Part shown: positions 6,581 through 11,596 of the stretch, one piece after another | How the letters are laid out: every line of letters starts with the position of its first letter | How positions within the stretch are numbered: position 1 is the first letter of the stretch | Assembly (NCBI GenBank): GCA_905210995.1 | Contig: CAJLZE010000066.1 | Location: forward strand, 1 to 11,596 | Length of the DNA: 11,596 bases | DNA from: an uncultured Anaerotruncus sp. | GTDB lineage: Bacteria > Bacillota > Clostridia > Oscillospirales > CAG-272 | Direction of reading: 5' to 3' | Position numbers and translations under genes: made by a program | The notes under the pieces: model-generated | What the model was told of the DNA's origin: nothing | Databases searched by the model: none | What the model saw: the letters and a program-made list of their open reading frames with translations, nothing else

Positions 6581-8605
6581 TTATTTGCCGAGCATTTTGA
6601 GCAGCGCCGCCTCGTCAATGACGGTCACGCCGAGGTCGCGCGCCTTTTGGAGCTTTGAGCCCGCATCCTCTCCGGCAACGACGTATGATGTCTTTTTCGA
6701 GACCGAGCCCGACACCTTTCCGCCGTGTTCCTTTATAAGCGCCGACGCTTCGTCGCGCGTCATGGTTGGGAGCGTCCCCGTCAGCACGAACGTCTTGCCG
6801 CCGAGCGTGTCGTCGGCTTTCTTTGCCACTGCGACGGTCACGAGCCCCGCCTCGGTCAGACGACGGCAAAGCTCAATGTTCTGCGGGTGCGAGAAAAAGT
6901 TGAGCACGCACTGCGCGGTCACATCGCCGAAATCCTCGATCGCGCACAGCTCGTCATAGGTTGCGGCAAGGCAGCGCTCGAGCGTGCCGAAGCGCGCCGC
7001 CATTGCTGCCGCCGCGACCTCGCCGATATTGCGTATCCCGAGAGCGTAGATCAGTCGCTCAAGCCCCGCCGACTTCGAGCGTTCTATTGCCGCGACAAGA
7101 TTTTTTGCCGAAAGCTCGCCCATGCGATCGAGCGGAACGAGCTGCTCCGCCGTGAGAGCGTAAAGGTCTGGGGCAGTGCGTACAAGCCCCGCCGCCAGGA
7201 GAAGCTCGACTATCTGAGGTCCGAGTCCTTCGATATTCATCGCGTTTTTTGAAGCAAAATGCTCAAGACTGCGCGAGAGCTGCGCGGGGCAGGCGGAATT
7301 GGTGCAGCGGTATGCCGCGCCCTCAACGCCGCAGGTCTCGTCGCGCACGACGGGCTCTCCGCACGACGGGCATCGCTCGGGCATCATAAACGGGCGCTCG
7401 CTGCCGTCGCGTTTATCTGGCAGCGCCTCGACTATCTCGGGAATTATATCTCCCGCCTTGCGAACGGCAACGGTGTCTCCGATCATTATGCCGCGCTCGC
7501 GTATGAAATCCAGGTTGTGCAAAGTTGCACGGCTTACCGTCGTTCCCGCAAGACGGACGGGCTCAAGCACCGCCGTCGGAGTCAGCACACCGGTGCGTCC
7601 GACCGCCACGGTGACGTCTGTAAGCTTTGTGAATTTGGTCTCGGGCGGGAATTTGTAAGCCACAGCCCACTTCGGCGTTTTCGTCCCCTCGCCGAGATAA
7701 CGCCTCCCCGCAAAGGGATCAAGCTTTATGACAACGCCGTCAATATCATATTTCAGCCCGTCGCGCATATCGCCGAGCTTTCTTATGTGCGCGAAAATGT
7801 CCTCGCGCCGGCTCACCGTAACACGCTCGGAGATCACCGTAAACCCAAGCTCGGCAAGGCGGCTGAGTGACTCGTTGTGCGTGACAGCCTCGTGACCGTC
7901 AGCCCAGAGGCTGCCCTCCTGAAGATTGAATATGAACACATCGAGCCGCCGCTCGGCTGCTATCTTCGGATCAAGCTGGCGCAGCGAACCCGCCGCCGCG
8001 TTGCGCGGATTCGCCATAAGCGTTTTGCCCTCCGCCTCGCGCTTCGCGTTTATAGCCTCAAAAACGGCGCGCGGCATATAGACCTCGCCGCGGACAGTGA
8101 TGTCGAGCGGCTCGGGAAGCGTCATGGGGATCGAAAATATCGTCCTTACGTTCTGCGTTACGTCCTCGCCGACATACCCGTCGCCGCGCGTCGCACCGCG
8201 CACAAAAACGCCGTGCTCGTATGTGAGCGCGACAGAAAGTCCGTCTATCTTCGGCTCCACCGACCACTCGGGCACGATATTTGCCTCGGCGAGCCGTGCC
8301 TCGGCGCCGTCGAGATATGCCGCAAGCTCTTCAAACGAAAAAACATCCGCAAGCGAGTTCAGCGGAACGCGGTGCGTCACCTTTTCAAACCGCTCAAGCG
8401 GCGTACCGCCCACACGCTGAGTCGGTGAGGACGGGTCAAAAAACTCGGGATGCGCCGCCTCAAGCTCCTCGAGCCTGCGGTAGAGCATATCATAATCATA
8501 GTCTGAAATTTCGGGCGCGTCGTCGACATAGTATTTTTTCGCGTGATACGCCACCTCGCGGCGCAGGCGTTCAAGCTCTTTTTTTACGTTCTGATCGTTA
8601 TTCAT
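6581..8605 (-). CDS. ligA: NAD-dependent DNA ligase LigA
   Basis: This 674-residue ligase seals nicks in duplex DNA during replication and repair, using NAD as adenylate donor (EC 6.5.1.2). It has the full family architecture: the Ia NAD-binding domain with HAKKYYVDDAPEISDYDYD near residue 21; the adenylation domain with KIDG and the nucleophile Lys119; an OB fold; a four-Cys zinc finger around residues 405-435 (CPSC, then RCTN..CP); helix-hairpin-helix repeats; and a C-terminal BRCT domain from about residue 597 to the end. The length is normal and no motif is missing. The start at 8605 has GAGG at 8612-8615 with a 6-base spacer. It is transcribed alone from its own promoter (8683-8711), divergently from the ECF sigma operon. 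No pcrA or gatC neighbour is visible in the window. Confidence 0.97.
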   Translation of the reverse strand: MNNDQNVKKELERLRREVAYHAKKYYVDDAPEISDYDYDMLYRRLEELEAAHPEFFDPSSPTQRVGGTPLERFEKVTHRVPLNSLADVFSFEELAAYLDGAEARLAEANIVPEWSVEPKIDGLSVALTYEHGVFVRGATRGDGYVGEDVTQNVRTIFSIPMTLPEPLDITVRGEVYMPRAVFEAINAKREAEGKTLMANPRNAAAGSLRQLDPKIAAERRLDVFIFNLQEGSLWADGHEAVTHNESLSRLAELGFTVISERVTVSRREDIFAHIRKLGDMRDGLKYDIDGVVIKLDPFAGRRYLGEGTKTPKWAVAYKFPPETKFTKLTDVTVAVGRTGVLTPTAVLEPVRLAGTTVSRATLHNLDFIRERGIMIGDTVAVRKAGDIIPEIVEALPDKRDGSERPFMMPERCPSCGEPVVRDETCGVEGAAYRCTNSACPAQLSRSLEHFASKNAMNIEGLGPQIVELLLAAGLVRTAPDLYALTAEQLVPLDRMGELSAKNLVAAIERSKSAGLERLIYALGIRNIGEVAAAAMAARFGTLERCLAATYDELCAIEDFGDVTAQCVLNFFSHPQNIELCRRLTEAGLVTVAVAKKADDTLGGKTFVLTGTLPTMTRDEASALIKEHGGKVSGSVSKKTSYVVAGEDAGSKLQKARDLGVTVIDEAALLKMLGK

Positions 8606-8682
8606 TACCCACCTCGGCGGTCGTTTTTGCCCCGCCCGACCGTCACGGCAGCCACAGCCCGGGGCGTTTTTCCTACATATAT

Positions 8683-8711
8683 ATTATATCATCTTCCCGC
8701 CCGAAAATCAA
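8683..8711 (-). promoter_or_regulatory. SigA-type promoter for ligA
   Basis: On the minus strand TTGATT (8706-8711) and a perfect TATAAT (8683-8688) are exactly 17 bases apart. The predicted start site leaves a leader of about 70 bases before the ligA ATG. The -35 box lies 1 bp from the -35 of the opposing sigma-operon promoter. Confidence 0.75.
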
Positions 8712-8712
8712 A

Positions 8713-8741
8713 TTGCTTTTTTGTTTTTTTCATGATATAAT
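8713..8741 (+). promoter_or_regulatory. SigA-type promoter for the ECF sigma operon
   Basis: TTGCTT (8713-8718) and a perfect TATAAT (8736-8741) are separated by 17 bases, and the spacer is T-rich. Transcription should start near 8748, leaving about 67 bases before the preferred sigma start at 8815. The match is to the vegetative consensus, so the sigma gene is probably made at a basal level by SigA and not only by itself. An ECF-type autoregulatory promoter (AAC-type -35) is not obvious here. Confidence 0.75.
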
Positions 8742-8814
8742 GAAGAAACCGGGACCGAAAAATGTTGTCTTAATGTGTGAGGGACCTCAATCAAGTAATG
8801 AAAGGCTGAGCGCG

Positions 8815-9378
8815 ATGAATGCCAACGACAAACGCATGACCGAGATGATATACGCAAGGGACGAGACGGGGCTGCGTGCCGCCTCGGAAAGCTACGGCGC
8901 GCTCTGCCGCCGCATCGCCGCCTGCGTGCTGTCATCGGGCGAGGACGCTGAGGAATGCTTCAACGACGCGCTGCTCGCCGTGTGGAATTCGATACCGCCG
9001 CAAAAGCCCGACTCGCTTTCGGCATACATATGCCGCATCACCCGAAATATCGCGCTCAACCGTCTCAAGGCGGCAACGCGGCAGCGGCGCGGCGGCGGTG
9101 ATGTTCCCGTTCCGTTTTCGGAGCTTGAGGAATGCCTGCCAGACCGTGCGGAGCAGCCCGACGCCGACACCGGTGAGATCGGCGCCGTTATCGACCGCTG
9201 GCTCGCGCGGCAGACAAAAACGACGCGACTTTTGTTCGTCGGAAGATATTTCGAGGGAGCCGAGCTCAAAGCCCTTGCCGGCATGCTCGGAGTAAGCGTC
9301 GCGGCGGCAAAATCGACGCTCCACCGCGCGCGGCTGAGCCTGCGACGTGCGCTTGAAGAAGCGGACATCCCGCTGTAA
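8815..9378 (+). CDS. ECF-type RNA polymerase sigma factor
   Basis: This 187-residue sigma-70-family factor has only regions 2 and 4. Region 2 (about 25-92) carries EDAEECFNDALLAVWNSIPP and AYICRITRNIALNRLKA, which contact core polymerase and the -10. A short linker (SELEECLPD) leads to region 4 (about 123-180), with the helix-turn-helix LKALAGMLGVSVAAAKSTLHRAR for -35 recognition. The pattern is that of clostridial ECF factors paired with a membrane partner. The start at 8815 is chosen because AAAGG (8801-8805) precedes it by 9 bases; an in-frame ATG at 8773 lacks an SD site. It is the first gene of a three-gene plus-strand operon, 17 bases ahead of the putative regulator. The ECF class is confident; the target promoters and signal are unknown. 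Confidence 0.92.
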   Translation: MNANDKRMTEMIYARDETGLRAASESYGALCRRIAACVLSSGEDAEECFNDALLAVWNSIPPQKPDSLSAYICRITRNIALNRLKAATRQRRGGGDVPVPFSELEECLPDRAEQPDADTGEIGAVIDRWLARQTKTTRLLFVGRYFEGAELKALAGMLGVSVAAAKSTLHRARLSLRRALEEADIPL

Positions 9379-9395
9379 CACAGAAAGGACGGAAA

Positions 9396-10250
9396 ATGAA
9401 TAAAGATACTCTTATCGGTGCCGTCGGGGGCATATCCGATCGTTTTATCGACGAATATACCGCCGCGACAAGCCCCCGGGCAATAAAAAAGCGCCGCGTG
9501 CGGCGTGTGCTTAGATATACGCTGATACCGGCGGCGTGCCTTTGCTTTGCATTCTGCGTTGTGATGCCGCTCCTGTATGTGATCTTCGGCGGCTCTCACG
9601 CGGCAGATCCGGGGTGGAACAACTACCACGCGGATAACGTGGCTCCCGGGGAATACGAGGATCTGCTCATATCCCGTCTGCCGGACGGCAAAGTAGGCTC
9701 CGAGGCATCGCTTTTTCACGACAGGGACGGAAGATATGACCGTGAAAAGTGGAATGTGCTTAAATACACCACCGCATACAACGCGCCCGGCGTGTTTGAC
9801 TTCGTAAGTATCTGCGCCTACTTTCCCAATAATTTTGTTGCGACCGACGACCCCGAAAACGGCTACAAATCGCCGAACGGCGGAGTGTACGACCATTTCT
9901 CGTCGAGCGGTATGACCATGGAGGTGAACGGCGCCACGGTAAGGTACGCCGACCTGTCGGATAATGAAAACTATTCCCGCGGGTATCTCTCGGGCACGTA
10001 TACCGATGAGGAATTTGACGTGCTCGACGCCGAGATACTTGAGCGGCTGAAGAAAAACGGCATTGCTGACCGTCTCGGCAAGGAGGAGCTTGCGATAAAT
10101 ATCGCCCGCTCCAAGAGCGAATGGTGTAAATTCTATACCGCGGGCTTTGAATACGACGGCGTGTTTTACGTGCTGACAGTTCGGACGCGCTACCGTGCCG
10201 ACCCGCTTGAATACTACCTTGGCATTCTGATACCCGAGAAAACAAACTGA
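9396..10250 (+). CDS. Single-pass membrane protein, putative anti-sigma or sensor partner of the ECF factor
   Basis: This 284-residue protein has a short cytoplasmic N-terminus (about 40 residues, AVGGISDRFIDEYTAAT then a basic KKRRVRR patch), one membrane segment at about 41-64, and an extracytoplasmic domain of about 220 residues. The IxDRFIDEY motif resembles the short N-terminal motif of membrane proteins encoded next to clostridial ECF sigma genes, where it is thought to hold the sigma factor. A ZAS-type zinc site (HxxxCxxC) is absent. The external domain is rich in Asp and Tyr, has no recognised motif, and could be the sensor. AAGGA shortly upstream of the ATG is a good SD site. It lies between the sigma gene and a second membrane-protein gene, all co-directional and tightly spaced. 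Anti-sigma function is inferred from context and topology. Confidence 0.75.
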   Translation: MNKDTLIGAVGGISDRFIDEYTAATSPRAIKKRRVRRVLRYTLIPAACLCFAFCVVMPLLYVIFGGSHAADPGWNNYHADNVAPGEYEDLLISRLPDGKVGSEASLFHDRDGRYDREKWNVLKYTTAYNAPGVFDFVSICAYFPNNFVATDDPENGYKSPNGGVYDHFSSSGMTMEVNGATVRYADLSDNENYSRGYLSGTYTDEEFDVLDAEILERLKKNGIADRLGKEELAINIARSKSEWCKFYTAGFEYDGVFYVLTVRTRYRADPLEYYLGILIPEKTN

Positions 10251-10270
10251 CAAAACAGGAGGAAACGGCA

Positions 10271-11140
10271 ATGAAAAAAACTGCGGTCTTTATTATATTC
10301 GCACTCATTGCGATCATGCTCTGCACCGTCGGCGCGTCTGCCGACTGCGGGCCGCACTCGTCGGTAAAGGTGACATTCCCGGATGCCGACACGGAATTTT
10401 ACGTCACGCTGCTCTCAAAAGCAGATATATTCGGACCGTACAGCGCCCGTGACGCACTTGAGCGCCGCGATCGGTACGGAGACGAGGGAAAAAACGCGGC
10501 ATACGAAAAATTTTGCGACTACGCCGATGCCGACGGGTTTTACTTTCTCGGTGAGCTCGGGCATTGCGGCGGCGGCACCGGTGTATACGACTGGCGCTGG
10601 GGATATTACCCGCCCGAGACCTTCAAGGTGCTCGTCTACTATCCCGGTACGGACAGCTTTGAAACAAGTGCGGTCGTTACACAATACGCATTTTCAAGCT
10701 ACTTTACGATCGGCGGCATCGGCAGCGGAACACTGACGGTAAAGCAAAGCTACAATTATGCGCTCGAGGCGGTAGGGTTCGCTCTGCGCGTGCTGCTGAC
10801 CCTCGCGATCGAGCTGCTCATCGCCAAGCCGTTCGGCTATCTTGCGCCACGCACGCGCAGGACCGTTATCATCACCAACATCGCAACCCAGGTGCTTTTG
10901 AACCTCGGGCTGAACATCATCAACTTCCAAGCGGGGTGGCTTGCAATGGCAATGTCCTACATTCTGCTTGAGATATCGGTCTTTGTAATCGAAGGGATCA
11001 TCTACACCTTTACCCTTTCGCACCGCGATGATGACGGAAGGCGTCGCGGCATCGCAAAGGCATGGCTCTTCTCACTTACCGCCAACCTTGCTTCCTTCGT
11101 CATCGGCGGACTCATTGCCAGAGCGGAATTTATAAGATAA
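10271..11140 (+). CDS. Membrane protein with secreted N-terminal domain and four C-terminal membrane helices, unknown
   Basis: This 289-residue protein begins with a signal peptide (residues 1-24, likely cut after GASA). An external domain of about 135 residues follows, with CGPHSSVKVTFPDAD, ADGFYFLGELGHC and TYR-rich WGYYPPETFKVLVYY segments; its Cys26, Cys82 and Cys99 could form disulfides. Four membrane helices follow at about 164-190, 198-219, 224-248 and 262-283, with a basic loop (HRDDDGRRRG) between the last two. I recall similar hypothetical membrane proteins from Clostridia but know no function. The very strong SD AGGAGG (10258-10263, 7-base spacer) suggests high expression. It starts 20 bases after the putative anti-sigma gene, so it is probably the effector or a sensor component of the same ECF module. 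Confidence 0.8.
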   Translation: MKKTAVFIIFALIAIMLCTVGASADCGPHSSVKVTFPDADTEFYVTLLSKADIFGPYSARDALERRDRYGDEGKNAAYEKFCDYADADGFYFLGELGHCGGGTGVYDWRWGYYPPETFKVLVYYPGTDSFETSAVVTQYAFSSYFTIGGIGSGTLTVKQSYNYALEAVGFALRVLLTLAIELLIAKPFGYLAPRTRRTVIITNIATQVLLNLGLNIINFQAGWLAMAMSYILLEISVFVIEGIIYTFTLSHRDDDGRRRGIAKAWLFSLTANLASFVIGGLIARAEFIR

Positions 11141-11170
11141 ACAAAACGGGGCTGCCGCCCGGATACAGCC
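11141..11170. other. Short spacer after the ECF operon
   Basis: Only a small GGGC/GCCC hairpin is visible, with no T-run, so it is not a convincing terminator. The repeat hairpins that start at 11171 may serve to end the operon transcript. Confidence 0.3.
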
Positions 11171-11246
11171 GTAGGGGAGGGGCTCTGCTCCTCCCGTAAA
11201 TGAAGTCTGCATATATACTCTGCGGGAGGGGCAAGCCCCTCCCTAC
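11171..11246 (+). repeat. Two-hairpin GC-rich REP-like repeat, copy 2
   Basis: This has the same architecture as 47-141 in the same orientation. Hairpin 1 (11175-11195) has a 9-bp stem with one G-T wobble and a TCT loop. The linker contains TGAAGTCTGCA. Hairpin 2 (11224-11243) is a perfect 9-bp stem, GGGAGGGGC/GCCCCTCCC, with an AA loop. Shared flanking bases CAGCC precede both copies. Copy 2 is shorter because hairpin 1 lacks the extra arm present in copy 1. It begins 30 bases after the last gene of the ECF operon. Confidence 0.8.
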
Positions 11247-11267
11247 TTTGATTCGGTAGTATACCTC

Positions 11268-11312
11268 CTCATCCGGCGCCTGCGGCACCACCTTCCCGGA
11301 CACGGGAAGGCT
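11268..11312 (+). repeat. CCTCATCCG-type dispersed repeat with CCTTCCC hairpin
   Basis: The unit starts CCTCATCCGGCG, has a GC-rich arm (CCTGCGGCACCA), then a hairpin with an 8-bp stem CCTTCCCG/CGGGAAGG (11291-11298/11303-11310). Units with this order (CCTCATCCG, small GC hairpin, CCTTCCC..GGGAAGGCT) are familiar from intergenic regions of gut Clostridia. That is recollection, not a search result. A second, inverted and split unit lies at 11436-11566. Confidence 0.6.
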
Positions 11313-11435
11313 ACCGTTAGCCGACGTTCCGTCAACGGACGTTAAGTAAAAGATAAGCTTTATTCAGCCGGCAAAATCAAAAAACATGATCGTTTTGCTT
11401 TCTTCACCGTGAGCGACGGAAGATGCGACTCTGCG

Positions 11436-11566
11436 AGCCTTCCCAAGTTTGGGAAGGTGCCGCGGCGCGGGATAAAGATGTGCGGGAAACATCGATTATT
11501 GCCGCGCCATGCTTTTATGCATTGCGTAAATAAAAAAATTAAATCCCGCGAGCGCGGCGGATGAGG
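11436..11566 (-). repeat. Inverted, apparently interrupted copy of the CCTCATCCG-type repeat
   Basis: On the minus strand the copy begins CCTCATCCGCCGCGC (from 11566) and ends with a CCTTCCCAA/TTGGGAAGG hairpin (11438-11446/11449-11457). In place of the short GC hairpin seen in the other copy, the arms (11459-11473 and 11543-11558, near-perfect inverted repeats ending in CGCGGGAT) are separated by 69 bases of AT-richer sequence. No open reading frame lies inside. This explains most of 11436-11566; the stretch 11313-11435 holds a small imperfect ACGTTCCG dyad near 11323-11342 and nothing else I can identify. Confidence 0.5.
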
Positions 11567-11570
11567 TGGT

Positions 11571-11596
11571 AAAAAAGATCCCGCCGCAGCGGGATC
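11571..11596 (-). terminator. Intrinsic terminator for a minus-strand gene beyond the right edge
   Basis: GATCCCGC (11577-11584) pairs perfectly with GCGGGATC (11589-11596) around a CGCA loop. On the minus strand it is followed at once by six T (11576-11571). A gene to the right of the window, reading leftward, is therefore expected to end just outside. A plus-strand T-run, if any, would lie outside the window, so two-way action cannot be judged. Confidence 0.75.

Noticed and set aside
8892..10271. Long minus-strand open frame of 459 codons
   Set aside because: It is antisense to the ECF sigma gene and its membrane partner, both with good SD sites and recognisable features.
11141..11596. CRISPR array at the repeat-rich right end
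   Set aside because: The repeats are palindromic, unequal and not regularly spaced with unique spacers, and no cas gene is present.

Overview
The window looks like a chromosomal segment from an uncultured, moderately high-GC Clostridia-type (Firmicutes) bacterium. This rests on purine-rich Shine-Dalgarno (SD) sites, SigA-type promoters (TTGatt-17-TATAAT), a clostridial-style ECF sigma operon, a CwlC-like amidase without a signal peptide, and GC-rich REP-like repeats of the kind scattered in gut Clostridia. The taxonomic call is inference, because no rRNA or tRNA gene is present.

Layout. Positions 1-185 hold copy 1 of a two-hairpin repeat. From 4450 down to 186 runs a minus-strand cluster: asd (archaeal/fungal-type aspartate-semialdehyde dehydrogenase), an SGNH/GDSL hydrolase, a small lipoprotein gene broken by a one-base frameshift, a 293-residue cytoplasmic protein of unknown function, and a propeller-like lipoprotein whose start overlaps the previous stop (ATGA). 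A promoter lies just upstream of asd. rsmI (5481-4546, minus) methylates 16S rRNA and diverges from a plus-strand cell-wall amidase (5574-6140). A gene-poor stretch of about 440 bases follows (6141-6580), with an AT-rich dyad and a perfect 30-bp palindrome that is probably the ligA terminator. ligA (8605-6581, minus) and an ECF sigma operon (8815-11140, plus) diverge from back-to-back promoters whose -35 boxes are 1 bp apart. The operon encodes the sigma factor, a single-pass membrane protein that is probably its regulator, and a secreted-plus-polytopic membrane protein. The last 456 bases hold repeat copy 2, hairpins of a second repeat family (one copy apparently split by an insertion), and a minus-strand terminator for a gene outside the window.

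How the genes work together. asd, rsmI and ligA are housekeeping genes. The two accessory modules are the ECF operon, which looks like a self-contained envelope-sensing unit with an unknown signal, and the exported or lipoprotein cluster downstream of asd, which has no function I can recognise. Those two modules are the likeliest places for undescribed biology. I see no CRISPR array, transposase, phage gene or classical defence system.
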